64,000 nt of DNA, from positions 1,178,001 through 1,242,000 of the forward strand of contig PSQN01000014.1 of the NCBI GenBank assembly GCA_002989075.1, written 5' to 3'. Both the position numbers and the translations under genes were made by a program. Source of the DNA: Arthonia radiata (taxonomy: Eukaryota > Ascomycota > Arthoniomycetes > Arthoniales > Arthoniaceae). The notes below the pieces were generated by a model, which made no database searches, was not told where the DNA came from, and saw only the letters and a list, made by a program, of their open reading frames with translations. This document shows, one piece after another, positions 41,224 to 54,161 of the stretch. Position 1 is the first letter of the stretch. Each line of letters begins with the position of its first letter.

Positions 41224-44200
41224 CTTTAATAGACTCGCTATAAAAGCAGAGAAAGTAGATTAGTTATATCTACTACTTTGGTACCCAACAGCCGCGACGC
41301 TATAGACAGATTAGCCAACAGAATGGCTAGCACAAGTAAGATATCGGACGTTAACATTAAAATAGAAAAAAGCTTCTTAGATAAACGTTTTAAAGTTACT
41401 TTATTTTTAACACGCCTAGCTATATACTTTAGAACTTATAAAGACTAGTTCCCGAACGACACTACTATAGTTTTATTCGTTACCTCTTATATAGACGGAG
41501 ATGCCTACAAGTAGGTCGAGTATTACTTTAACGACTTCTTATTTACTCTAATAAAGAGTAGGCGCGAGGACACCGATAAGTTTTTCGCTAGCTTCGCCTT
41601 CTTTTAGAAAAAGCTTTATAAAATCTTTAGACAGACCAACGCTAGACGCGTCGCTACTAGGAAGCTTTGGAACCTTAAGTAAATAGGACCAGCGAGCAGG
41701 TACGCCGCCAAATTTATACAGTATGCTAATTAAATAGGATAGAACAAGAAACTCCTTATTAAGACCTTTTATAAAAGACTTAAGAATTATATTAAGGAAA
41801 TAATCTATATTCGTAAAGAAAAGTTTAATAATCTCGACAACTTTATATAACGAGCAAAGAAGATCGACGACAGCAACTTTAAAAGATAAATAGAAAAGAA
41901 GGGTAATCCTACTAATAGGTTCTATAGAACAAAGAATCGAGCAAACTTACGATAAGACCGAGGCGATCCAATAGAGTTAGATTTTATAAAGCCTCGAGGA
42001 AAACTAAACAACTAGAAACGAGAATATAGAATAAAGAACAAGCTATGCTTGTATTACAGAAAACTAGGGCATTAAGTTAAAGAATGTCGTTCCAAGAAAT
42101 AACAGTTCAACAGCACCGGTAGAAACGGGCACAACAATCGATCTTAGAAACCCTGTCTCCTACGACAATAGTTTAATATAACTACTCAGACAAAAGAGAA
42201 CAATAGTTGTAATAAGGCAATAAAACTACTAGCAGCCTTCTCCGACCGCTGGCAGAAGGACCCAATCGAGGGTTATCTTCTCTAGAAATTAGATCTCTCA
42301 TAGAAGACTATCTAGAACTAGTATAAGTACGTTACTAGACTAATTAAGAAGCAGAAGGACATCTACTAGAATACCTTCTATAACCAGAAAAATACTCACT
42401 AAGTTTCGTCTAACGAGAAGCACAACGAGTAGAACTTATTTAACTTATATAAAAACTAAGACACAGACATTAAGTTATAGAAAGAAACAAAGGAACGACA
42501 AATAAAAAGGAAACAACAAAATCTATAGGACTGAAATAACATTAACCGCACTATTTTAAGGTAGTAGATACGAGATACCGTTGCACTACATAAAACACTA
42601 TTCTAGACTACGTGCTACGATAACAATTGTACAACCTATAAATCTAAAAAATTGGGATTAGAATGGTAGCCGAGAGAACCAATATCTCCGAAACAAGGTT
42701 CGATATAAGAACTAGGTCTTACCCAAGAATAACTTAGATTACCTTATCTAGAGATTTAAGAGGAATCTAAGAAAGAATAGATCGTAAAAGCTAAGCAAGA
42801 TAGCCGCTACGATGCGTTATAGGTAAGACAACGACTTAAAGACAAAAATATAGATTCTAATAATATAGAATTCTCTCTCGAGAACGATACTAACTAAAAA
42901 GAGTAAACCTTAATTCGTTGGGAAGGAATAATATAGAGACTTTGTTAGTTGGCCTTCTACGATAGAAAGTTAAGCGCTAATAAAGATATTAACAATATTC
43001 TAGAATATATTTACTTACACTTACGATAACTAGTAAACTACCTTATTAGAGATCTAGAATTATATAGTTAGTACTAATATCTTTAACTAACAATATACAA
43101 CCTATAGACACGACGAGTTTTAACTAATAATAGTTGTATAATTAAAGCAGAAATTATAAACAATAAACTAAACGTTATAATAAAAGTAGTACTAAAACAC
43201 CTTATATAGGAATTCTTATAGCAAATTAACTAACAATAGATTTTGGTACCTAAAATACTCTAGAACGTACGCGATTAACAGAGAAAAGACTAGGCCGACT
43301 ACTTTAGGGGCAGTAGTACCGGTCCGTTCAACGGTTAAACCCTTTAAAAGTCTAGCTCTATACGAGCTTAGCTACCTATAGAATATATCTATATACTCGA
43401 GCAACAATAAACTATAGGAACATTAAAATTATAATCGATTTAGACGTAATAGACAACTTTATCTCAATACGCTGCGTTAAAGAGTACCAGATATAAATAT
43501 AAAAGAAGAAATTACTCTACGTACTGTCTAAATTTTAAAGAGCAGAGGGAAGAGTCGACTACAAGACTTTACTAATAGATATAATAATTAGAAACTATTA
43601 GGAAGAAATTACTTATAATATTGTAAATATTAACTAGCATTACGCTGTACTAAGTATACCTTAGTTACAACAATATAATTTAGAAGTAAATTAAAGAACT
43701 AAGAAACTCCTCTTTACTAGGTACAAGCACTCTAAACAAGAGTCGTTCTACAGAAAAAATACTCTACAAGCTATTTTTAGTAGTAAGAATAAGGAGCGCG
43801 ATAAAGAACTTATACAGGTTAGTACTACTACACTCCGACACTTAGATATCCTATAAGAGGAGTCTAACGCAGTATCTTGTCTATAGCTAACTATACGCAA
43901 GTATAAATAAAAGACAACTGTACGTTAACAATTCTATACAACGACAAGTACTCAGTTAATTATTAAAATACCTAAGAAATACAATCAATTCCGATATCTA
44001 TTCAAGAAAGCTGAGCCGAACTTAGCTCTCCTAGAACATAAACCGTAGGATTACACAATATCTTTATAAGAAAGCAAAACACTAATATTCGGTTTAATAT
44101 ACTCTCTATTAGAAGCAGAAAATTAAGCACTCCGCGACTATCTTAACAAAAATCTTAAGAAAGGATTTATCTAAAAATTAACATTACTAGCCGGATACCC

Positions 44201-47200
44201 GATACTCTTCGTACTAAAGAAGAATAGTAAACTACGACTCTACGTAAATTATAGACAATTAAACGAAGTAACTATTAAAAACTAGTATTCTTTACTATGC
44301 ATCGACAAAATAACAGATTAATTGTATAACGTACAATAGTTTGCTAAGTTTAATCTACAAGAAGCCTACAACTTAATCTATATAAAGGAAGACAAAGAAT
44401 AAAAGACGGCCTTCTATACTAGACACAGACTTTTTGAGTATTGCGTTATACCTTTTAGGCTAATAAACGTACTAGTATTATTTTAGAAACTAATTAACAA
44501 TATACTCAGCAATTACCTAGATATATTTATAACTGCTTATCTAGACGATATTCTAGTATACAGCCGTATACTAAAAAAATATAAAAAATATATTAAAAAG
44601 GTATTAGAAAGATTAGCGCGTATCGATTTACGAATCGATATCGAGAAAACCCAGTTCTACCAACAATCCGTTAAATTTTTTAGATTTATAATTACCGAGT
44701 ACAGTCTTTAAATAGAAGATTCGAATATTTAATCCGTTCTAACCTAGCCTATACTAAAGAATGTAAAGCAGTTATAATAGTTTCTTAGTTTTGCTAACTA
44801 CTATAGACAATAGATATCTAACTTTAGTCGAATTATAGTACCGCTGTCTTAACAGACGAAACAATCGATAAGATTCTTCTAGACGTAGAAAGAATAATTA
44901 GTATTTAAAGAGCTTAAGAAAGCTTTTAAGATCGAACCCGTACTAGCAATATTTAACCTTAATCTGCCGATTATTATAGAAATAGACGCGTTAGACTATA
45001 CAATTGAAGCATACATAAGTTAAAACAATAAGGAAAGAAAGCTTAGACCAGTAGCTTTCTACTTAAGAAAGATATTACCTATAGAATAGAACTATAATAT
45101 TTACAACAAAGAGCTCTTAGCTATTATAGCAGCATTCAAAATATAGCGAGCTTACTTAAAAGAAGCAAACTATACAATTATAGTATATATAGACTATAAG
45201 AACCTAACTTACTTTATAACAACAAAGAAACTTAACCGCAGATAAGTTAAATAGTTAAAGACTATAGCTCTATACAACTTTATTATTACCTACAAAAAGG
45301 GTTCTAAGAACGATAGAGCCGACGCTCTAAGTCGACGTCTAGATTACCTTAATAACAAGGAACACGTCGAATACGCAATATTCTAAGAACACAATAATAA
45401 GATTAGATACAATTAATTAGCTATAACAACTGAGTTTGTTATTGAACTAGACAGCCGAATCCCAGACATCCTAAACGACTCTAAAATCTACCAGGAAAAC
45501 GAGAAACGACACCTAGAATTAACTAAGAACAATAAAGGCTATTACAAATTCTAAGGCAAAATCTATGTTCTAAGGAATCTAATCTAACATATTATTAGTA
45601 ACTTCTACAATAACCTAACGAAAGGACACAAAGGTATTAATAACACTATTAAAAAGATTATACAAATCTATTATATCCCGAGAATTAGATACTACGTTAA
45701 GAATTATATCTAGGAATACGATGTATATACAAGAATTAAGCACCTAAGATATTTATTATACGGTAAACTACAACTACTAGAGACACCCGAGAGACTATAG
45801 TATACAGTCTTACTAAACTTTATTACTAAGTTACTAACTTCTAAGAATCTACTTATAAAAGTAGCTTACAACGCTATTCTAGTTATATACAACAAACTAA
45901 TAAAGTACGCATACTTTGTACCTTACAAGGAAGCTAGCAACTTAGAATAATTAGTATATACCTTCCTTTAGATTATCTTAGCTAACTATAGTTAACCACA
46001 AAGAATTGTCTTAGACAGAGATTAAAAATTTGTCTTACGATTTTAAACATCGCTAATATAACAACTAGGAACAAAACAAAAAATATCTATGTTGTTTTAT
46101 CTACAAACAGACGAACAGACAGAACAAACAAATTAAATACTAAAACAGTATCTCTGGGCATACATTAACTACCAGTAAAACGACTAGGTACAATTACTAT
46201 TAGTAGCGTAAGTAGCGTACAACGATACAAAGAACGATATAATTAAGACAATACCGTTCTATACCTTATACGGCTATTACCCTCTTTAGAGTAGATAACT
46301 ACAGAACACTATAGAAAACGACACTACTACGCGAATAGCAATAAATATAAAAACTCTATACTAGCAGTTAAAAGCTAACAGCGAGTTTATTAACGAACGA
46401 ACAAGAAAATAGTATAACAAGTTAAGAACTACCCTAAATACAGGCTTAAAAGAGAAAGAAAGAGCTTACTTACTTATAAGAAACATAAAAACTATTAGAC
46501 TAAGCAAGAAACTTAACTATACTAAGACAAAACCGTTTAAAATCTTACAGCAATTAAGACCCTAATATTTAAACTTAAACTCTTAAAAACAATAAGAATA
46601 TATTCTGTATTCTACGTAGCGCTGTTAAAACTAGCCTACTTCCGGGAGGTAGAACGACCCAACCTAGAAATCCTTTCTAACAACTAAGAACCCGAGTATA
46701 AGGTTAAAATAATTTAAACCTACAGACAATATCGAGACAAACGACAGTATCTTATAAAATAGAAAGGATACTCCGAACACAAAAATTAATAGAAACCGGA
46801 ATAAAACCTAACTAACTATAAAGATACTATTTAACGATATTAAAACTAGAATATTTATTAGTTAGTTATAGTAGTACTAACACTCTAATCTACTATCTAG
46901 TGCGTCTCGCCGGTACCTAGATTACCTACAAACAAACCAGCCTACTACGTTATAGAACTACTATCTAACTTCGGGTAGGGGTTACTTTAAAAGTTAATAG
47001 ATAACCTACTTAAATATTTAAATATATCGCTACTAGCTATCGACGCAGCAAACTTCTCTTGCTTTAATAACTTATTTTAAGCTAACTTCGCTGCTACCCG
47101 CGTACAAGTCTTCTTAACCTTCTCTTTTAACTTTCGAACCTTAGATCGGTTACGCTATACAGCCGCAATTAACGCTGCTGTCTAGAACTTTAACGCGCAT

Positions 47201-47625
47201 AATTAACGTTTTGTACGCTAAAGGGCAGCCAACTAAGAGGAATATTAAGAATAAACTAAACGCGCTGCAACTAAGTTAGTTTTAGGTATTACAGAAAAAT
47301 AACAATAGGGCATACTATCTGCTATCGATACCCGTAAATTACAACTCTTCTTATTCTAAGTACATACTAAATACGTTGCCTTCCTAGACTAAACTACACA
47401 CCTTTCCTTAGTCGATATATATTTAAAACAAGGAGGCATTTTAATACCGCAGGCTTCAATTAATAGGTATTAGCTATACTTTTTGTTAGAACCCGCAGCA
47501 ATAAACTTTATGCGAGGTATAGCGACTTATAGATTAGTTACAAAAGAAGAAACAAAACGTAACTTATAGGTATTTAAAAGGCTAAGGGTTAATCGAGAAC
47601 AATTTAACTAAAAGAGGAGGAATTT

Positions 47626-48097
47626 TGTTACAGATACTAGTTCCAGACGGCTTAGCGTACATTTAAGTATTAACTACCGCCAGTTATCTCAGCCCTACCA
47701 GCATTATTCCCGACTAAGCCTATAAACTCGCTATAAGTATTATCGAACAAGACGGCTATAAAGGCCTACATTCTCTATAAACCCGATATAGATATTATTA
47801 GGTTAGCGAATATAAAGAAACTCTTTCTATGTACCTTAGACTATATAGCCAGACTAATAACCGACCTTAGAATAGACTTTAGTCTGTTAACTTAATATCT
47901 AAATACAAGTTTCTTAACTATATTTAGGTAACGTACTTTATCTTCTATCTACTCTAGTTAAGCCCCTCTTACCTTCTATAATCTATCTCGTCTCTCCTAT
48001 CTTTTAGTCTCTAGCACACAAGATACCTACTACCAAGGTCGATAAGCACACAAGGCAAGTGAGCCTTAGTTCGGTTCTCCTAGCGATTGGCGTTACA
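47626..48097 (+). repeat. LTR of the gypsy element, 3' copy
   Basis: 472 bp, begins TGTTACAG and ends GGCGTTACA; followed by the TTTCG duplication. Confidence 0.92.
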
Positions 48098-48566
48098 TTT
48101 CGATTCGTATAACCTTTTTAGGCTATCTTAAAGCTCTAGAGAGCTATAGATCCCCTTTATTTAAATAAGGGGACCGTTCTCTAGAGTTAGTCGAATAAGA
48201 ACTGCTGCTCTTGTTGACCGTTTCTAACGGCTAGCTTTAGTAATATCTTTAGCTAAATAGCCGGAAAAGGGGATTATAACATTACCGTAGCTCTTTTTAG
48301 TTAAAAGAGCCTCTATTCGAATCGATCAAATGTTTCAATTAGTCGAGCTCTTAAGTTTAGGAATCTTATAAGAGAAGTCTATAGCCGAATATATAGTCGG
48401 AGATTTCAAAAAAAAAAAGGAAATTCTATTCTAATAGTTAAATCGGGCTAAAAATTTAGAGTCGATTGGTAATAGGATCGTTTAGAGGTACCGATAAGTA
48501 TCGTAGAGGAAATATTTTCTAAAAAGGAAATTCGAAAGAAATTGGTGCTAACCCGGGCTTATAACC

Positions 48567-49073
48567 TGTTAAGGAGGTACAGGGAAGAAGAAGAATACTA
48601 CTATAAAGAGTAGGAAGACGAGACTAGCTTAAGACTAGTACAATACTTAGGCTTAGTATAGGTACAATACTTAGTAGCAAGGAGAAGCTGTTGTTATATT
48701 GTCTGTCTTGTTAGCTAGAATCCTCTAGAGGGATCTTAGCTTATATATCTAAGTCTAGCGGCCTGTATAGAACTTACTAAATAGCTGTTCTTTTGATAGG
48801 AGCTAGATAACCCGTAACTTACCGTATAAGATAGTAATTCCGTTTATCTAAAACTATTAGTCTTTAAGTCTATTTTATATTGTCTTAGACTACAGGCTAG
48901 CTGTCTAAAACGGATCGTACAATACTTCTTTTTGTTCTAAACTCGGGCTACTAGGCTCGACCCTTTAGGTAAAAGGCTTGTTCTATTCTAGATCGAGACA
49001 GCTGGTAGAATCTGTCCGATACTCCGGGCCTCTAGGGGTTCCAGCTAACTAGCTAGTTGGTTAATTTCTAATA
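48567..49073 (-). repeat. LTR of copia element 2, right copy (5' LTR)
   Basis: About 507 bp, begins TGTTAAGG as read on the plus strand; followed by GCATC and LINE sequence. Confidence 0.9.
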
Positions 49074-52000
49074 GCATCTCTAGTAGGTTAAATCTCTTAA
49101 TTCTTAAATGCAAGACACTAACTATCTGCTTTGTCGCGGTACCGCGTATAGTAGTAGAATTGCGTCTTCTCGGCCTTAAATATTGCGCTACTGTTTACTT
49201 TCTATTTATAGAGGATTAATAGTAGATTGGCTTTAATTTAGGCTCTATTGTTTACTGTAGAGTCTTCTACTACCCAAGCCGTATAATTATTAACGTAGGC
49301 AAAGAAGTCTCTTTCCCGTATGTTGTGTTGTACTAGATCGGTATTAAAGAATAAGAACAATATAGACGATAAAGGCGACCTCTGCGGCAGTCTAGCTTAA
49401 TATAGTAAGACCTTAGATAATTTATATTCGTTAATAAGTACAGATGCTTGCCTATTGGAGCAAAAGTTATTAATCTAGCGTATAAGCTACTCTAATATCT
49501 ATTAACTGCGTAGCTATACAAGAAGAATAGCTTTTAAGATCCTGTTAAAGGTACTCTTGTTATTAAATATAATTATTAGAAGTACTTTTTTCTGCCGCTA
49601 TACTGTATAGATACTTTCTTAAAAGTATGTTAATACTTAAACAGTAGAGCATTGTTTATAGCTACTAAAATGTATAGCGGGTAGCAACAAGTGCTTCTTA
49701 ACTAAGAAAGAGATACGTTTAGCAACTAAGTACTCTAGTGCTTTCTCTAGTATAGCGAGTAACGAAATTAGGCGATACGCTTTAAGCGCTGTATAGTTAG
49801 ACTTACCTTGCTTCTTAAGAGAGACAATTTTTACGGCTTTTTATAACTCTAGTAGCTTTACTTGAGCTAGACTATTCTTAAAGAGGCGGTAGACGTAAGA
49901 ACCGAGCAGCTTCTATATCTTTTACTATACCAACGCGGACAGCTTATTAAGACTTAAAGCTTTGTTAAAACTACAGGCAAAAACAGCCCTACAGATCTTA
50001 TTGTTACTAAGAGGAGTATCGGGGAGTTGCTAAAAAACTGGCTGTTGCTGTCTCTCCGCCGTATCTAATACTTGTAGAAAGAACGCTGAGACTAGTTTGT
50101 TGGCAATCGATATATTATTAGTATAGAGTATTTTATCTGCTTAAATTGCTGGTACTAATATAAACGCGCTCAACTTTGTTAAATTAAGATATTATAAGGC
50201 TCTTTAAATATTATTAGTATCGTTAAGAAAGAATAACTAGTAGTCTTTCTTCCTAGCCTTAACTGTTTTTAACTACTTACGTAGAGCCTCTCTTGCTACT
50301 AAGTTTAGATATTGGGACTTAGTACCCTAGCGGCGAGTAGAGCGTGCTACGTTCCGTTTGCGGCGATAATTATTTTGTAGTACTATAAGGTCGGTCGACT
50401 ATTAACGTTTTGTGTACGGTAAAGGCTTGTGTCTAAGGTAGTATAGATTTAAAGCTTTTTAAACTACCTCTACTAGTCTTGCTTCTTAAAAATCGATTGT
50501 TAGATTTATTGTACGCTCAACGCTCTAGTACTAAACTTCTTTTAAAACATAGACATTAATTTTAGTTTAGAGGGCCTATTTAAAGTTATATCTTTGAGCT
50601 TGTACCGTTACAGACGCTTTAATCGTAAAGACTATCTATACTGATAGATAATCTGATCTATAGTTGTTAAGGAGAGTTAAGCATTAAATAACTTCCTCGG
50701 CGAGCTAAGCTAACGCAAAAACAAGGTTAATTGTAGACGACCTGAGAGCCCCCTTAAAAGTAATAGTTCCTATTAAAAGCAAGGAACAGAGATTCTGCGA
50801 TCTAATAAGCTTATATAGTACGTTAGCTTCGTCTTAAAGGCCTTGTTCTATAGCTTTAGGGCTACCTTAAAGTAGATTGTATCGGTTAAAGTCTCTAGTA
50901 ACGAGTATATCGAGCGTAATATATTGTTTCTTGGTTTCTATAATTACATTAATAATTAGTTGTAGGAATTTCTCGAGAATTTCTTGTCCTTCCGCTTATA
51001 GCTTAATAGACGGGATATAAACTAAAAATAAGAGGATAACTTATATCAATAAGTATAACGTAGCAGCTACTATATCTATAGACTTAATTACTACTAGTAT
51101 TGTCTTAAGTAACTTGTTTATTTATAAGCCCGCCCGATAGCAAGTTAACTACAAATTAGCGGTAGATTGCGCTTAAAAGCAACCTATAGGAAGGAACTAT
51201 ATCTAATATAACGATACTGCTAATAAAGTTATTAGGCTCTAATCTACTGTATAAAACGAGTACAGCTTTTATACTATAATAGTACTAAAGTTACGTAATA
51301 TCTTATTATTAAATATACTATTGTAAGCAATCTCGCGTTTGTCTATATTATACTAAAGTATCAAGAAGGCTTCCGGTAGCTGTATTATCTTTATTAGCTG
51401 GTACTCTATAGTTTAAGCTTAATATATACTTATTTAAATCGTATATTATAGCGTTAATTCTTAAATTCTATACAGTAAGCAATTTAAGCTAGATAGACCT
51501 AACTATAGTTAATACACCGTAGTTTATTAGAGCAGTCTTTGTGTATATAATCTCTCTAGCTATATCGGCCGTAGCGTTCTTCGTTACTACATTAGACTAC
51601 TTTGTAGCTAAATCGGTAGTACTTTATATATTATACTAGTACCGAACGACGCTTAAAATAATTAGCGTATACTATATACCCGCTAATGCTTATCTCGGTC
51701 TTCTAAAATATTAAGTTGTACTGCTTAATATCGTTGAACTATACTAAAACAGAGCAATACTGCTTATAGTCCTTTTACTACTCGATTTGCTAGATCGCTA
51801 CTAGATAATACCTGTTCTCTTTATAAAAGTCCTCTCTAAGGCTGTTTCTTATCTCTCTGTTATATAGTATAAAGTATTTTAAAACTCGGTTAAGCTTTAT
51901 TAAATACTATTAGCGGCCGGATATATAGCTCTTCTCTAAATATCGACGTATTTATATATTTATATTATCTCTAAACTGTTTTTTATTCTTCTTAAGCAGC

Positions 52001-52857
52001 TTAATTATAATTATATTGTTGTTCTACAATTTCGTAAATTTCTAAATTTAAGTTGTATAAAGCAGCTTAAAGCTTTTAAAGCTAGTTTAAATTTTTTAGT
52101 GTACTACAATAGAGTCTGTTAGATTAACGTCTTACTACGCCGATTTGCTTATATCTTATAGATTAAGTAAAATTTTATATATCTAGAGTCTTTATTATTA
52201 AGGTATTGTTAGTTATACTAGGTCGGAGCTATACGCTATACTAGTAGTACTAACTTTAATATATAAAGCTTGCTTTAAAATAGAATCTTTTATAATTACG
52301 ATAGTAGAACTGCTATATATATTCTATTTAGTCTGTAAAAATATATTACCTATAGAGCCTTTATTTTTTATAATAGAAGCCTTAAGCTTCTTATTCTCTT
52401 TTACTAGTATTGCTATAAATACCTTTATTAACGCTATTTAACCTATTATCCTATTAACCTGCTTAACTAAAGAGCTAAGCGTAGCTAACATTGTTTCTTC
52501 TACAATCTTTATTACAGTGTATTTATTATTTTTCTGCTTCTTTGCTAACGGCTTACGGATCCTTTTGCTGCTAGCAACTTTCTAAAGGGCACTTAAACCC
52601 TTCTACTCTTATTCTTACTCTTGCTCTAGCCTATCTTAAGTTATTTCTGTGTCTGCTAATAGCTCGACGCCGTTATTAAGAACTTTAAGGGGGTTTGGTA
52701 GCTGGTAGCGCGTTCTTGGCGCCATTGTAGGTGCGGATTGGCGCCGAATTGGGGTGGGAAGGCCTGCAAACAGGCCCAACGGGCTGCTTGAGGAGTAGAG
52801 TGTATATCTTAACAAAGACTACGCGTTCAACCACTCAAAATTAATCAAAATCTTCCT
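49074..52857 (-). mobile_element. LINE (Tad-like), 5' portion with ORF1, endonuclease and reverse transcriptase
   Basis: The minus strand starts at 52857. A well-preserved start of ORF1 lies at 52725 (MAPRTRYQLPNPLKVLNNGV). Near 50.9 kb an APE-type endonuclease motif is visible (DILVTRDFNRYN, compare GDFN-x-H). Near 49.38 kb is the non-LTR reverse transcriptase signature LPQRSPLSSILF (compare GLPQGSPLSPxLF), followed near 49.28 kb by the catalytic-site region (FFAYVNNY, compare YADD). The RT continues beyond the copia 2 insertion at 36308. The two parts together give ~5.6 kb, a complete-length LINE. Stops are frequent; the first ~130 bp from the 5' end keep near-host composition. Dead. Confidence 0.88.
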
Positions 52858-52872
52858 TCCTACGAAAAGAGA
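52858..52872. repeat. LINE target-site duplication, right copy
   Basis: TCCTACGAAAAGAGA, identical to 34443-34457. Host-like DNA resumes immediately after it. Confidence 0.9.
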
Positions 52873-53118
52873 GGGCCACAGGGCGTGGCCAATGAAGCGG
52901 GAGAGGCTTGGCGAAATGGAGGCATACCGAGGAACATTGTGGCACAGCATTGTAAGCCTCTGAGGGTATACCTCAGTCATGTTTCCTATCATCTGCAGCT
53001 CTCGCCTAATCTCCGAATCAAAAGTCGGCCAGCATCCTCATTTCCTGATCATCTTCACCTGGTCTTTGAACACCATAGCAAGTGTTGGCATAACGCTGAC
53101 TGAGCGTGGTCCACACTG

Positions 53119-54161
53119 CTAATGGCCCGGATAACGAGCTCCAGCAACGCTTGTCGAAATCGACATCAGTAACTCATCCATGTCCTTCATCTCCGCGTCG
53201 CTCAGTTTCACCACCTTCGCATTCTCTTCGGTTCGCGAGACCGCGGTAGCGCCTGGAATGGGAATGATTGTTGGCATATCATCTCTGTCCGACAAAGAGC
53301 TGACCCAACCGATGGCGACTTGAGGGAGAGTGTAACCGTGCTTTTTCGCGACTTGCTCGATCTTCTCGACAAGCTCCAGGTTTTTCGGAAAGTTCTCTTT
53401 CGAGTATCGCGGGTAGTTGCGACGGTAGTCGCTCTCGTCCATGTCTTCGTATTCGCGTAACTGACCGGTCAGAAAGCCTCGCGACAGCGGTGAGTAGGCG
53501 ACGAGCGGGATATTGTGTTGCCTGCAGGCAGCCGCAGTCCCATTCTCTATTACATGCGTGGAGAACAGTGATAGTTCGACCTCAACTGCGGCGATTGGGT
53601 GAACCTTGACAGCTCTGTTGATCGTCTCTGCATCGACCTCGGACAGCCCAATCCCACCGATCTTACCCGCTTGAACATAAGGCACGATCGCACCGATGGT
53701 CTCCTCGACCTGTGCGAGATCCGGCACAATGCGTGCGGGCTCGAAAATGTCGATGAAGAACTTGCCGTCAGCTACTTCCAAGGAATACTCGACGCACTTT
53801 CGAACGCTCTCGGCGTCCACGAAGACGGCGTGCCCACCAACAATCTTGGCGCAAGACTTGACGCTGATAACGACTTTGTTCCTGTCTTCGGGGTACTTTG
53901 TGAAGTAGGCCTTGAGCAACTCGAGCGATGTTGCGCCCTTGGGTCCGTAGATCTCGCCGGCATTCCAGAAATTTGCCCCTTCCTCAAGCGCTTTCTTCAG
54001 GACGGCAAAAGAATCTTCGTAAGGCGTGGGTGGTGATCTCAAGGTCAAGTCTTGATCATTGTCAGCTTGCACCAGGGGGCATACTGTTCATTGAAGCACT
54101 ACTCACTCATCATGCCGAACCCCAACGGGCCGACTTTCTTTCCTGTAATTTCGAGAACCAT
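53119..54161 (-). CDS. Aldo-keto reductase, pyridoxal reductase type (AKR8-like)
   Basis: Two exons on the minus strand, 54161-54107 and 54050-53119 (intron 56 nt), 328 residues. The start GKKVGPLGFGMM, the block ALEEGANFWNAGEIYGPKG, YFTKYPEDRNKVVISVKS and FIDIFEPARIVP match fungal pyridoxal reductases related to S. pombe Plr1, NADPH enzymes that reduce pyridoxal to pyridoxine in vitamin B6 salvage. The Tyr of EIYG and Lys of SVKS correspond to the catalytic Tyr and Lys of the AKR fold; GKIGGIGLSEVDAETI, VAYSPLSRGFLTG and IPIPGATAVSRTEENA (NADPH site) complete the barrel. Length is normal for the family (about 330). A TATA-like TATAAAG lies upstream (minus strand, about 54297-54290). Confidence 0.9.

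Larger units (their letters stand above)
40752..48097 (+). mobile_element. Ty3/gypsy LTR retrotransposon, broken fossil nested in copia element 2
   Basis: 7346 bp with two 472-bp LTRs and a 5-bp duplication TTTCG (40747-40751 and 48098-48102), read on the plus strand. Parts in gypsy order: gag-like region (about 41.3-42.1 kb) with a CCHC zinc knuckle near 42.05 kb, protease region, reverse transcriptase (about 44.2-44.65 kb; LRLYVNYRQLN, AYLDDILVYS), RNase H (about 44.95-45.35 kb), integrase (about 45.6-46.3 kb), then ~0.7 kb (46.9-47.6 kb) of unassigned sequence and a purine tract (AAAAGAGGAGG) before the right LTR. Broken many times with RIP-like composition. It is the youngest of the three nested elements. 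Confidence 0.92.
36309..49073 (-). mobile_element. Ty1/copia LTR retrotransposon 2, broken fossil, split by a gypsy element
   Basis: About 5.4 kb of its own sequence, bounded by ~507-bp LTRs and read on the minus strand. From right to left: primer-binding site beside the right LTR (48551-48566, initiator-tRNA-Met anticodon-arm type, as in copia 1), gag-like region split by the gypsy insertion (48.5-48.1 and 40.75-40.2 kb) with a CCHC zinc knuckle near 40.34 kb, integrase (about 39.9-38.9 kb), reverse transcriptase with a YVDD-type site near 37.93 kb, RNase H (about 37.5-36.85 kb) and a purine tract beside the left LTR. Stops and shifts are frequent throughout, so it is dead. It inserted into the LINE and is therefore younger than it. 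Confidence 0.9.
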
